From Chromohalobacter beijerinckii (lineage in GTDB: Bacteria > Pseudomonadota > Gammaproteobacteria > Pseudomonadales > Halomonadaceae): DNA of 64,000 nt. The position numbers and the translations under genes were made by a program. The notes below the pieces were generated by a model. The model saw only the letters and a list, made by a program, of their open reading frames with translations, was not told the DNA's origin and ran no database searches. Positions 1 through 7,473 of the stretch are shown here, one piece after another. Where the stretch lies: NCBI RefSeq assembly GCF_023061185.1, contig NZ_JAKGAK010000003.1, positions 124,001-188,000 of the forward strand. The letters run 5' to 3'. Each line of letters starts with the position of its first letter. The stretch's first letter is position 1.

Positions 1-2
1 TG

Positions 3-683
3 GTGGCGATGGCTGAGGAGCGCGAAGATACCGACCCGCGTATCGTGGCGGCGATGCAATACGTGCGAGTGGTATGCGTGGTGCTCGTGGGGGCCCTGGT
101 GAGCCATTGGCTGGGGGTGAGCGATACACCATCGCGTGGCGGGGGCGGCTTTCCTGACGACCTGGCCGGGACGGTCGATTTGGCGATCACCTTGGCGGTT
201 ATCGTCGGCGGGGTCTGGCTGTGCGATCGCCGCTTGCCTGCGGGCGCCTTGCTGGGGCCGATGCTGATCGGCACAGTGCTGCATCTCGCCGGCTGGGCGA
301 CGCTGTCGATGCCGGCACCCTTGCTGATGCTGGCTTACGGCTTCATCGGTGTCTATGTGGGGCTGCGCTTCGACCGCGACGCGCTGGCGACCGTGGCTCG
401 CTCGCTGGGCAAGATGGTCATGGCGTCGATAGTGCTGATCGGGCTATGTGCGCTTTCCGCGCTGTTGATGGTAGGGCTCATGGACACGAGTTTCATCACC
501 GCCTACCTGGCGACCAGCCCTGGCGGGCTCGACTCGATGACCATCATCGCCATCGACACGCATGCCGATTTGGGTCTCGTGGTGGCGCTGCAGACATTGC
601 GGCTCTTCACGGTGGTGCTACTGGGGCCGGCAATGGCGCGTTTCATCGCGCGTTTCGCCCCGTCCGGGAAAGGTACGTCCTGA
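3..683 (+). CDS. AbrB-family integral membrane protein (5' truncated by window edge)
   Basis: The reading frame is open from the first bases, so the true start lies upstream. The 226 visible residues contain about six hydrophobic segments and the conserved patch ATSPGGLDSM followed by AIDTHADLGLVVALQ, which is the C-terminal half of the AbrB/AmoA-like membrane family (full members are about 350 residues). The family is loosely annotated as a putative ammonia monooxygenase or aidB regulator; the real activity is not established, and a transport role is plausible from topology only. It converges on the binding-protein gene at 754-1521 and shares a strong hairpin terminator with it. Confidence 0.7.
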   Translation: MAMAEEREDTDPRIVAAMQYVRVVCVVLVGALVSHWLGVSDTPSRGGGGFPDDLAGTVDLAITLAVIVGGVWLCDRRLPAGALLGPMLIGTVLHLAGWATLSMPAPLLMLAYGFIGVYVGLRFDRDALATVARSLGKMVMASIVLIGLCALSALLMVGLMDTSFITAYLATSPGGLDSMTIIAIDTHADLGLVVALQTLRLFTVVLLGPAMARFIARFAPSGKGTS

Positions 684-699
684 GCGTTTGCCGTAACGC

Positions 700-727
700 A
701 AAGGGGCGGCCCGCAGGCCGCCCCTTT
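700..727. terminator. Bidirectional hairpin terminator
   Basis: A perfect 12-bp inverted repeat (AAAGGGGCGGCC / GGCCGCCCCTTT) with a CGCA tetraloop sits between two converging genes. A-rich and T-rich stem ends would serve both directions. Confidence 0.85.
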
Positions 728-753
728 GGCGTGGCGTTGGTTGTCCCGACGTC

Positions 754-1521
754 TTACTTGGATCCTGTAGCGAAATACTTGTTGTAGATTTCCTGATAGG
801 TGCCATTTTCCTTCAGCGTCGCTAGCGCTTCGTTGAACTGGTCTGCCAGCTCCTGATCGCGCTTGCGGAATGCAATGCCAAAGCCTTCACCGAAGTACTT
901 CTCGGGCTCGGTGATCATGCTGCCGACCACCTTATAGCTACCCTCTTCGCTGTCCAGCAGGGTCGACTTGCCGACCGGGAAGTCCAGGAAGGCGATATCG
1001 ACACGACCGGCATCCATGTCGAGGACGAGATCATCGGCGGTGGAGTAACGGCTGATCTCGGCCGCGTCGCCGAACATGTCGGTGGCGTAGTTATCCTGCA
1101 ACGTGCCGCGCTGCACCCCGATGGTCTTGCCTTCGAGCGTTTGCTTGGCTGGGAAGTCGATGCTGCTGTCCTCCGGTGTGAACCACGCGGAGGGCGGCTT
1201 GATGTACGGGTCGGAGAAGAGCACGGTTCCCTTGCGTTCTTCGTTGATGGTCATCGAAGACATGATCGCGTCGTACTTACGCGCCATCAGGCCCGGAATG
1301 ATGCCGTCCCACGCCTGCACGACCCACTCGCACTTCCTGTCGATCTCTTCGCAGATGGCGTTGCCGAGCTCGATGTCGAAGCCGGTGAGTTCACCGTCGG
1401 CTGTGCGGTATTCCATCGGCTCGTAAGGCACATCGACGCCGATACGCAAGGTGTCCTGCGCGACGGCGCTACCGGCCAGCAAGGCGCTACCGAGAAGGGT
1501 GATGGTCAGCAATTTTTTCAT
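754..1521 (-). CDS. Periplasmic basic amino-acid ABC transporter substrate-binding protein (orphan copy)
   Basis: The 255-residue product starts with a Sec signal peptide (MKKLLTITLLGSALLAGSAVAQ). The mature part begins RIGVDVPYEPMEYRTADG and carries the solute-binding family 3 signature GFDIELGNAICEEI and the WDGIIPGLMARKYDAIMSSM block typical of LAO/HisJ/ArgT/AotJ proteins. The start at 1521 was chosen over a longer frame because it opens the signal peptide and follows GAGAGC. It is a clear paralogue of the AotJ-like protein at 5870-6664 but has no adjacent permease genes; it probably borrows the Aot permease downstream. Substrate (arginine, ornithine, lysine or histidine) cannot be fixed from sequence. 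Confidence 0.85.
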   Translation of the reverse strand: MKKLLTITLLGSALLAGSAVAQDTLRIGVDVPYEPMEYRTADGELTGFDIELGNAICEEIDRKCEWVVQAWDGIIPGLMARKYDAIMSSMTINEERKGTVLFSDPYIKPPSAWFTPEDSSIDFPAKQTLEGKTIGVQRGTLQDNYATDMFGDAAEISRYSTADDLVLDMDAGRVDIAFLDFPVGKSTLLDSEEGSYKVVGSMITEPEKYFGEGFGIAFRKRDQELADQFNEALATLKENGTYQEIYNKYFATGSK

Positions 1522-1694
1522 GGAAAGCTCTCTACGGAATTTGCAGTGTGTTGTTATGGAGCCGCCTCGTGAGCAGCCCTGAGTTTCACGTCTTGCAGCA
1601 TATCGAAGCACCGCCGCGATGCCTAGCGTCGCGTGGCTTGGCGAAGGGCGTATGCAATGGGAAAGACTGTGAGGTCTGCACTGGTTGGCATGTG

Positions 1695-1724
1695 TTGACG
1701 CCTCTGTATATGTTGATAATATAC
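1695..1724 (+). promoter_or_regulatory. Candidate brnTA promoter with palindromic operator
   Basis: TTGACG (1695-1700) and AATATA (1718-1723) are separated by 17 bp, and GTATAT-N7-ATATAC (1706-1711 / 1718 region to 1724) forms an inverted repeat across the -10. BrnTA-type systems autoregulate at such palindromes. The first ATG of brnT lies only a few bases downstream at 1729, with no Shine-Dalgarno, so translation may be leaderless. Confidence 0.45.
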
Positions 1725-1728
1725 TTCT

Positions 1729-2040
1729 ATGATCAATTGGGTAAAAGTTACTGGCTTTGACTGGGATGAGGGTAACGCCCGGAAAAATGCGGAGAAGCAT
1801 GGCGTTAGCCAGGCCGAAGCGGAAGCAATTTTCTTCAATGAGCCGCTTCTAGTGCTGGAAGACTCCAAGCACAGCCAAGCCGAGGCCCGTTTCCATGCCC
1901 TTGGTGAAACAGATGATGAGCGGCTGCTCCACATCACGTTCACACTCAGGAAGGACGATACGCTGATTCGGGTAATTTCGGCCCGAGACATGCACCGCAA
2001 AGAGAGGGGTGTTTATGAGCAAGCTAAAAAAGATGCCTGA
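1729..2040 (+). CDS. brnT: BrnT-type toxin (RNase, RelE-like fold)
   Basis: The 103-residue protein shows the BrnT pattern: N-terminal FDWDEGNARKNAEKHGVS, central ALGETDDERLLHITFT and C-terminal RVISARDMHRKERGVYE. In this family the conserved WDxxKxxxNxxKHG and the late ARxxxxxER form the ribonuclease core. It overlaps the downstream antitoxin by 26 bases in another frame, the usual toxin-first order of brnTA. No ribosome-binding site precedes the ATG. Lower GC than the surrounding housekeeping genes and its place beside transposase fragments suggest acquired DNA. Confidence 0.8.
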   Translation: MINWVKVTGFDWDEGNARKNAEKHGVSQAEAEAIFFNEPLLVLEDSKHSQAEARFHALGETDDERLLHITFTLRKDDTLIRVISARDMHRKERGVYEQAKKDA

Positions 2041-2281
2041 GTTCAAAACCGAAGCGGAAGAACAGGAGTTCTGGGAAACCCACGATTCCTCCGATTACCT
2101 GGACTGGAGCCAGGCGAAACAAGCGTCTTTTCCAAAATTGAAGCCCTCAACCAAGACGATTTCACTCCGCTTGCCCGAGACGCTGCTTGATCGGATCAAA
2201 ATCGAAGCCAACAAACGGGATATGCCTTACCAATCCCTGATCAAAGCTTGGCTTGCAGATGACGTGAACGGCAGTCGTTAG
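2015..2281 (+). CDS. brnA: BrnA/CopG-type antitoxin
   Basis: The 88-residue product has an N-terminal toxin-binding stretch (FKTEAEEQEFWETHDSSDYLDW) and a C-terminal ribbon-helix-helix part, TISLRLPETLLDRIKIEANKRDMPYQSLIKAWL, the DNA-binding motif of CopG/BrnA antitoxins. The ATG at 2015 has AGAGAGGGG five bases upstream; a GTG at 2009 is possible but lies inside that site. It should neutralise BrnT and bind the palindrome at 1706-1724 to repress the pair. Confidence 0.8.
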   Translation: MSKLKKMPEFKTEAEEQEFWETHDSSDYLDWSQAKQASFPKLKPSTKTISLRLPETLLDRIKIEANKRDMPYQSLIKAWLADDVNGSR

Positions 2282-2301
2282 GGCTGAGGTATTAATGATC
2301 A

Positions 2302-2338
2302 CAGCATGCGCGGCTTTGCAGTGAGAGCGAAGCCGCAA
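2302..2338. repeat. Hairpin repeat copy A (attC-like)
   Basis: This 37-nt element contains the stem GCGGCTTTGC / GCGAAGCCGC (2310-2336, one G-T wobble). It matches 29 of 37 bases of copy B at 3160-3196, in the same orientation. It lies just past the stop of brnA and of the leftward cupin gene, whose stop codon TAA falls in GTGTAACAA, a form often seen where a cassette ORF ends in the R'' box of an attC site. It could instead simply be a terminator for brnTA. Confidence 0.45.
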
Positions 2339-2366
2339 CAGAAAGAGTGGCGATTATAACTATTTG

Positions 2367-2678
2367 TTACACACTACCTTCATTTTCAACGACCAATACC
2401 CTAGCCTCGCCGATTGGATGAGCGACATGCTCAGTTCCGACTGTAGCGAAAAAAATATCACCGACTTCCAAGACAACGGATTCTTCTGTGCCGCCCTTTC
2501 TATAGTACATTTCTACTTGACCATCAAGAACGACAAACACCTCTTCACCATCATTGATGTGCCACTTGTAAGGTTGGTCTGTCCAATGTAAGCGGGTTGT
2601 GATGCCACTCATATTGGCGATATTTTTCGCACCCCAAGCATGATCTGCCTTGAATCCTTTGCTTCTGATTACTTCCAC
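2367..2678 (-). CDS. Small single-domain cupin protein
   Basis: The 103-residue protein is one cupin barrel. Its first motif includes WHINDGEEVFVVLDGQVEMYY and its second is GDIFFATVGTEHVAHP, with histidine and glutamate positions typical of metal-binding cupins. Translation starts at GTG 2678, preceded by GGAG at 8 bases; no in-frame ATG is nearby. Single-domain cupins bind small molecules or act as isomerases or enzymes of very varied kinds, so no function is assigned. It runs leftwards towards hairpin copy A and could be a gene-cassette cargo. Confidence 0.7.
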   Translation of the reverse strand: MEVIRSKGFKADHAWGAKNIANMSGITTRLHWTDQPYKWHINDGEEVFVVLDGQVEMYYRKGGTEESVVLEVGDIFFATVGTEHVAHPIGEARVLVVENEGSV

Positions 2679-2804
2679 GTCTTATCTCCATTGGTGGAGA
2701 GTCTTGGATTCATAGAATAACCGCAGCACTTTGGGCCGCCAAGTAGAGGAAGGAGGGCCAGCGCCGGTACCCTCTCGACTTTACCGACCAAAGTGAAGCA
2801 GAGC

Positions 2805-2927
2805 ATGGGATACCGACAGCTGACCCAGACCCAACGATACCAGATCCACGCCCAACAGGGTGTCCGTATGAGCCAGCGGCAGATCGCTAAAGTGCTTGGC
2901 ATCCATAGCAGCACCGTCAGTCGCGTC
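2805..2927 (+). pseudogene. IS30-family transposase, N-terminal fragment
   Basis: About 41 codons read MGYRQLTQTQRYQIHAQQG, then MSQRQIAKVLGIHSSTVSRV, the helix-turn-helix start of IS30-type transposases. After the SRV the frame continues into unrelated residues, and the DDE catalytic part is absent. The break coincides within a few bases with the break of the oppositely oriented fragment at 2925-3089. Confidence 0.65.
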
Positions 2928-3089
2928 GTTGCGGTACTTGGGGTGGAAAATCGACAGGTCCAGCTTGTGCTCGATCAGGTAGTGTACCGCGTGCTCAAAA
3001 GTGCCGGGCTGAAGCTGATCTTGGTAGTTGATCACCACCATGGCGCTCTGATCGTGGTTATAGGGCTTGAAGCGGGGCATGCCGACCAC
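2925..3089 (-). pseudogene. IS1182/IS5-type transposase, N-terminal fragment
   Basis: About 50 codons on the minus strand read MPRFKPYNHDQSAMVVINYQ, DQLQPGTFEHAVHYLIEHKL and DLSIFHPKYRND, the N-terminal (DUF772-like) region of IS1182-type transposases, which continues for several hundred residues in intact elements. Similarity stops at the point where the IS30 fragment begins on the other strand, so two broken elements are fused tail to tail. Confidence 0.65.
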
Positions 3090-3146
3090 TCCTCATCTGT
3101 TTTCCTGATCCTACCAAAACCAAGGAGTCAGCGGGGTTTTTCTACA

Positions 3147-3231
3147 GCCTCAACGCCAACAGCACGCGCGGTTTTGGAATGGAGGCGCAGCCGCAATGTA
3201 AAAACCGTCGCCGTGCCTGTGATTGTTAGGC
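3147..3231 (-). repeat. Hairpin repeat copy B, attC-like site downstream of the HEPN-like gene
   Basis: Read on the minus strand this 85-nt element begins GCCTAACAATC directly after the stop codon of the gene at 3233-4162 and ends GTTGGCGTTGAGGC. Its arms, CAGGCACGGCGACGGTTTT and AAAACCGCGCGTGCTG, pair along 16 bp and leave three extra unpaired bases on one arm, as attC sites do. The right core has one extra G against GTTRRRY, so it is degenerate if real. It shares 29/37 bases with copy A. No integrase gene is in the window. Confidence 0.45.
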
Positions 3232-3232
3232 A

Positions 3233-4162
3233 TTAGTCAAACTTGATCTCAATAGATTCAGTTACTTTGACCGCCATATTGTCTCTAGCATGTCCAACAA
3301 GGCAACAAAACATATATCTGACCGCTTCGGTGATAAGCTTGTGCAGCTTCTTCTTGTCATGCACTACTGGCACCACCCAGTCGCCGTTAAACTCCCGTAG
3401 GCTTTGTTCACTGATGTTTCCATTGTGCGCAGCCGAATTTCTTAATTTGACTAGCAAATCAATGACATCTCGCCCTTCTGGCAACTTTATACCGCATTCA
3501 GTAGCTAACAACGCTAGGTCACCGGAAAAGCCAATTTTCTCACTGAAGCTTCTCAGCCTTTCAGCAAATGAAGAGGCATCTTCATTGTCAGATGCTTCTT
3601 CGAACAAGATGAGCTGGAACAATATCTGATTGTCGATTTCCGACTCTCTGAGGGAGGCCCTAAACAAGCGAAGCAATAACGAAAACTTTGTATCCGTCTG
3701 CGCTTTCTGCTCAATGTCGGGAAGAGCATCAAGATGTCCAGGAATATTAGTGCCGTGCCGAATAACACGGTCGGAAGGTATGTAGAACTTTATACCTGGA
3801 TTTTCAGGTCCTTCAGCAAATGCACATAGTGGAGTCGCTGGGTTAGCGGAAATCACAGACAAAGCACCAACAATATTCTCCGCTTCGCCTTCTTTACTTT
3901 CTATCGCTTCGACGAAGCTATCGCCTTCAACAGCTTCAAACTCTACAAGCGTGCAGTGCCCAGTGCTCGCGTAGTTCCTCAGCGTGTTTCCGAGATCCTT
4001 TCGCGTGAAACTAAAACGTACTGACTCAAGCTTCTTCTTGCCGTCATGAATCTCACCAGCAAAACCAGTAGGCGAAAGCGGCTTTACTGTCGCGGAAGGG
4101 AGCTTGATTTCCTTTTGAACGAAAGATCTACTGAAAATGAATCCAACCCTGTATATTTCCAT
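3233..4162 (-). CDS. HEPN-like protein of unknown function, candidate defence or abortive-infection factor
   Basis: The 309-residue protein has no signal peptide or membrane segment. Near the C-terminus, residues 236-248 read DLLVKLRNSAAHN; R241-N-S-A-A-H246 fits the RX4-6H motif of HEPN ribonucleases, followed by a helix ending in RYMFCCLVGH. The first 150 residues look like a mixed beta-rich domain that I do not recognise. The start has a good GAGGGAG site. GC is clearly lower than in neighbouring housekeeping genes, and it sits between attC-like sequences, beside a toxin-antitoxin pair and broken transposases. Defence or toxin activity is inference from motif and context only. Confidence 0.55.
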   Translation of the reverse strand: MEIYRVGFIFSRSFVQKEIKLPSATVKPLSPTGFAGEIHDGKKKLESVRFSFTRKDLGNTLRNYASTGHCTLVEFEAVEGDSFVEAIESKEGEAENIVGALSVISANPATPLCAFAEGPENPGIKFYIPSDRVIRHGTNIPGHLDALPDIEQKAQTDTKFSLLLRLFRASLRESEIDNQILFQLILFEEASDNEDASSFAERLRSFSEKIGFSGDLALLATECGIKLPEGRDVIDLLVKLRNSAAHNGNISEQSLREFNGDWVVPVVHDKKKLHKLITEAVRYMFCCLVGHARDNMAVKVTESIEIKFD

Positions 4163-4173
4163 TGCTCCCTCTT

Positions 4174-4224
4174 GCCTAACAGGTATTACCTAGCGCGCTC
4201 GTTTTGCTACTTGAACGAGCGCGC
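4174..4224. other. Core-site-like GTTAGGC plus 11-bp hairpin upstream of the HEPN-like gene
   Basis: On the minus strand GTTAGGC (4180-4174) is followed within a few bases by the Shine-Dalgarno and start of the HEPN-like gene, as at the left end of an integron cassette. Just beyond it lie the near-palindrome AGGTATTACCT (4181-4191) and a perfect stem GCGCGCTCGTT / AACGAGCGCGC (4193-4203, 4214-4224) with a 10-nt loop. A terminator or operator role is the alternative. Confidence 0.4.
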
Positions 4225-4609
4225 GCGTTTAATAAATCTTATCTGGCTTGCTTTTACGCACCTAAACCATTGATTTTAAGCCATGCTAAGAATGATTCGG
4301 CGCGTTATGCAGCATTCGCGTGCCTGCTGCCTTTGCCGGTTTTCGCCATTCTTTCAGCGTTGCGACGCAGTACGGATTTATCCTCAGGCACGCTACCGCT
4401 AAGGCCACTGCATATCGTATTGATGCGGTAGTCCCGTGCGTATCGGTTATTTTTTCGAGCCGTCTAAGCAGCCTTAGGGTTTCATACTAGGCGGGATGAG
4501 GTCGGCCAGCAAAGCGGATAAGGGGGCGCTTATCGATGCAGTTCGTGGATTTATAAGGACGTGTAGCAATCTTGGGTGAGGGTGGTGAGCGTTAGCTTAC
4601 TTTTGAAAC
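4225..4609. other. Gene-free interval
   Basis: No convincing reading frame, RNA gene or transposase remnant was recognised in this stretch between the accessory patch and the Aot operon. Base composition shifts back to high GC towards its right end. Confidence 0.5.
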
Positions 4610-4634
4610 AACGGGCAGCGTGGGCTGCCCGTTG
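4610..4634 (-). terminator. Hairpin terminator of the aot operon
   Basis: CAACGGGCAGC and GCTGCCCGTTG form an 11-bp stem with a 3-4 nt loop about 70 bases beyond the last gene of the leftward operon. Confidence 0.75.
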
Positions 4635-4702
4635 TCGGTGGTAGTTGTTGCGGTGAAATAAGAACGCGAGTAGGTGTGGTTATTTCTGCCTTTGGTGCTA
4701 CT

Positions 4703-5821
4703 TTACGGCGCGAGTAGGTAGCCGCTGCGGTGTGCGTAGTGGCCGGCGACGTCGGCGACGATCATGCCGGCGGTGGCCATGCGGCGCTGGGTGCGGGCGT
4801 AGAACATGCCGTCTTGCTCGGCGCGCACGGGGTGTACGGCGTCGCTGATGGGGTCGATGATCTCGGCGATCAGGTCGCCGTTTTTGACTTCTTCCCCTGG
4901 CGTGCGATGGAAGACTACGACGCCGCCCGCGGGGGCGCGCAGGAAGTCCATGGCGGCGAGTTCGGTGGCGGGATACGGCAATGCCGGCAGGGGCGGTGCT
5001 TCGCCGTCGATCAGGGCGTGGTAGCGCATCCAGTTGAGAATCGCGTCGGCATCGCGTTCGGCGATGTCGCGGGCGACGTCTTGCTGGCCGCGTAGCTCGA
5101 GGGTGATCGATTGGCTGCCGTAAGGGATCGGATAGCGGTCGCCGAAACGCTCGCGCAGTTGCTCCCAGACCAGGGTGAAGCACTCGTCGAACGAGCCGCC
5201 GCCGGAGTCGGTGGCGAGCATGCTGGCCTTGGCGCCGAAATAACGCGCCAGGGGCTCGAAGTCGGGCCATGCCGCCGGGGTGGTGTAGAGGTGTTCGACG
5301 GCGTTGAAATCGCAGTGCAGGTCGAGAATGAAATCCGCGTCGCAGGCCAGGCGTTGCTGCGTAAGGTGCAGAGACGCGTAGGCCGAGGTCGCCGGCTGTT
5401 CATCGAGGGCAGCAATGAAGCGCCGACGAATCTCGGCCCGGTTGTGTTCGGCATCCTGCGTCAGCGCGCTTTCCAGCCCTTCGGCGATGTGCTCGGTGAC
5501 GTCGCGATAGCCCCGGTTGAAGTTGCTGACGCTCTCGAAATCGTAGCGCCCCAGTGGGATGTCCATCAGTTGCTGGTCGAGCCCGATGGGGTTGGCGACC
5601 GGTACCACGATGACGTGCGCGTTGAGCTGTCCGGCCTCTTCCAGCGCTTTCAGGCGCTGCTTGAGGGTCCAGGCGACCAGCATGCCGGGGAGTTCGTCGG
5701 CATGCAGCGAGCCTTGGATGTAGACACGCTTTTCCGCCTCGGCGGGGCCGAAGTGAAAACTCTCCAGGCTGCGCTGAGTCCCGGGGACGGGGCTCAGCAG
5801 AGGATGGGCATGGTGTTGCAT
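4703..5821 (-). CDS. aotO: AotO-like zinc hydrolase (succinylglutamate desuccinylase/aspartoacylase family)
   Basis: The 372-residue protein carries the family zinc ligands in GSLHADELPGM (H40, E43) and DLHCDF (H169), and a late ITLELRGQ with the presumed general-base glutamate. It therefore belongs with AstE-like M14-type amidohydrolases, but it is a different subfamily from the true AstE at 9255-10247. In Pseudomonas aeruginosa the Aot arginine/ornithine uptake operon contains a similar gene, aotO, of unknown function; here it is the last gene of the same kind of operon, 48 bases after the binding protein. The substrate is unknown; an N-acyl amino acid is likely by family. Confidence 0.7.
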   Translation of the reverse strand: MQHHAHPLLSPVPGTQRSLESFHFGPAEAEKRVYIQGSLHADELPGMLVAWTLKQRLKALEEAGQLNAHVIVVPVANPIGLDQQLMDIPLGRYDFESVSNFNRGYRDVTEHIAEGLESALTQDAEHNRAEIRRRFIAALDEQPATSAYASLHLTQQRLACDADFILDLHCDFNAVEHLYTTPAAWPDFEPLARYFGAKASMLATDSGGGSFDECFTLVWEQLRERFGDRYPIPYGSQSITLELRGQQDVARDIAERDADAILNWMRYHALIDGEAPPLPALPYPATELAAMDFLRAPAGGVVVFHRTPGEEVKNGDLIAEIIDPISDAVHPVRAEQDGMFYARTQRRMATAGMIVADVAGHYAHRSGYLLAP

Positions 5822-5869
5822 GGGGTGTCCTCGTGAATGCCGGCGGTTGATTTTGCCGCCGGCAAACGG

Positions 5870-6664
5870 TCATTTTTCGCCGACGGGCAGCGACAGGTCG
5901 TAGTCGAAGTATTGCTTCATCAGCTTTTCGTAGGTGCCGTCGGCATAGACGTCGCGAATGGCCTGATTGAATTTCTCCGCGAGTGCCTTGTCGCGCTTGC
6001 GAAATGCCATGGCCGCGCCCTTGCCGAAGATCGAGACGGGCTTCTTGATGCTCTCGCCGATCTTCTTGAATTCGCTGTCGTCATCCTTGAAGTGGAAGGT
6101 ATCCACGGCGAGGGGATAGTCCTCGAAGGACAAGTCCAGGCGCCCCGACATCAGGTCGTTGGCGACGTCCTGGGAGGATGAGTAGCGGTGGATATCGAGG
6201 GTGTCGCCGTACATCTGCGTGACATAGCTATCGCGGATGGTGCCGCGCTGCACGCCGACGCTGAGCCCTTCGAGTGCGTCCTTGTCGCTGATGTCGATAT
6301 CGCGATCGCGACGCGTGATCCAGACGCTGGGGGTGTTGTAGTAGGGGATCGAAAACAGCACCTGGTTTTCACGCTCGGGCGTGATGGCCATCGAGGAGAG
6401 AATGGCGTCGTATTTGCGCGAGAGCAGGCCGGGGATGATGCCGTCCCAGGATTGCTCGACCCAGGTGCAGTCGAGGTTGGCGCGTTTGCACAGTTCGTTG
6501 CCGAGATCGATCTCGAAACCTTCCAGCTCGCCTGCCGGTGTGCGATACACAAAAGGCTCGTAAGGCACGTCGATGGCCAGGCGTACTTCGTCGGTATCGC
6601 GGGCCTGAGCGGTGGCGGTCGTCATGACCACGCCTAGAAGAGTCAGCGCCAGGAGCTTTTTCAT
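5870..6664 (-). CDS. aotJ: Arginine/ornithine-type ABC transporter substrate-binding protein
   Basis: The product is 264 residues with the signal peptide MKKLLALTLLGVVMTTATAQA. The mature region starts RLAIDVPYEPFVYRTPAG and contains GFEIDLGNELCKRANLDC and WDGIIPGLLSRKYDAILSSM, the family 3 solute-binding signature; a disulphide pair C56/C63-like is conserved with AotJ/ArgT. The start at 6664 has TGAGG upstream; a longer in-frame start at 6676 would place residues before the signal peptide. It lies 77 bases after the permease gene aotM, and by context delivers arginine/ornithine-class amino acids to the AotQMP complex. Confidence 0.85.
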   Translation of the reverse strand: MKKLLALTLLGVVMTTATAQARDTDEVRLAIDVPYEPFVYRTPAGELEGFEIDLGNELCKRANLDCTWVEQSWDGIIPGLLSRKYDAILSSMAITPERENQVLFSIPYYNTPSVWITRRDRDIDISDKDALEGLSVGVQRGTIRDSYVTQMYGDTLDIHRYSSSQDVANDLMSGRLDLSFEDYPLAVDTFHFKDDDSEFKKIGESIKKPVSIFGKGAAMAFRKRDKALAEKFNQAIRDVYADGTYEKLMKQYFDYDLSLPVGEK

Positions 6665-6741
6665 GGTAAGCCTCATTGGGATGTCGTTCGGCGGGTGTGG
6701 CTTGCCGCGTGCCCATGATATGGGCCGCGGCAAGCTGGGTG

Positions 6742-7473
6742 TCACCCGTTCAGCGGTTTGAGATGCGCCAGGAGTTTCTTTTCCAGATAGCGGAAGAGAT
6801 ACAGGATGGCGAAGGTCAGGCACAGGTAAATCGCCGCCACGAAGAGGAAGGCGTCGAAGGGCGCGTAGAAGCGTGCATAGACGAACCGTGCGGCCCCGGT
6901 GAGGTCCATGATCGTGACCACGCTGGCGATGGCGCTGGCGTGGAGCATGAAGATCACCTCGTTGCCGTAGGCCGGCAGGGCGCGTCGGAAGGCGCTGGGC
7001 ATGATGATGCGCCGCATCATCAGCGCGCGTGACATGCCGTAGGCTCGCGCCGCTTCGATCTCACCGCGCGGCGTGGCCTTGATCGCGCCGTGGAAGATCT
7101 CGGTGGTATAGGCGGCGGTGTTGAGCGTGAAGGCGATCAGCGCCGGGTAGAAGGCGTCCTTGAGGATCGCCCACAAGAAGGTGTCCTGAATGCCTTCGAT
7201 GAACACCACGCCGTAGTAGATAAGGTAAAGCTGGATCAACAGGGGGGTGCCACGAAACACATAGGTGTAGAGGAACACGGGCCACTTGATCCACTTGCGA
7301 CGCGAGCCCCGTGCGATGGCCAGCGGTACCGCCAGCACCAAGCCGATGATCAGAGACAGAAATACCAGACGCACGGTGCTGCCCAGCCCGTCGAGGTAGT
7401 AGCCGAGCGTATTGGCCGTGAAGATGGCATTGTCCGAGAGTAGTTCGGTGAACCAGGCGTTTAGTTGTTCCAT
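6742..7473 (-). CDS. aotM: Amino-acid ABC transporter permease (HisM/AotM type)
   Basis: The 243-residue inner-membrane protein has five predicted helices and the permease EAA loop EIEAARAYGMSRALMMRRII, the contact site for the ATPase. Residues FRGTPLLIQLYLIYYG are typical of the His/Glu/Gln/Arg/opine permease family. It overlaps the end of aotQ by 13 bases, showing translational coupling, and forms the transmembrane heterodimer with it. Confidence 0.88.
   Translation of the reverse strand: MEQLNAWFTELLSDNAIFTANTLGYYLDGLGSTVRLVFLSLIIGLVLAVPLAIARGSRRKWIKWPVFLYTYVFRGTPLLIQLYLIYYGVVFIEGIQDTFLWAILKDAFYPALIAFTLNTAAYTTEIFHGAIKATPRGEIEAARAYGMSRALMMRRIIMPSAFRRALPAYGNEVIFMLHASAIASVVTIMDLTGAARFVYARFYAPFDAFLFVAAIYLCLTFAILYLFRYLEKKLLAHLKPLNG

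Noticed and set aside
2781-3236. Full-length proteins of 102 and 147 residues over the transposase scar
   Set aside because: Only the N-terminal parts have similarity; the rest is read-through across the junction from the opposite-strand fragment.
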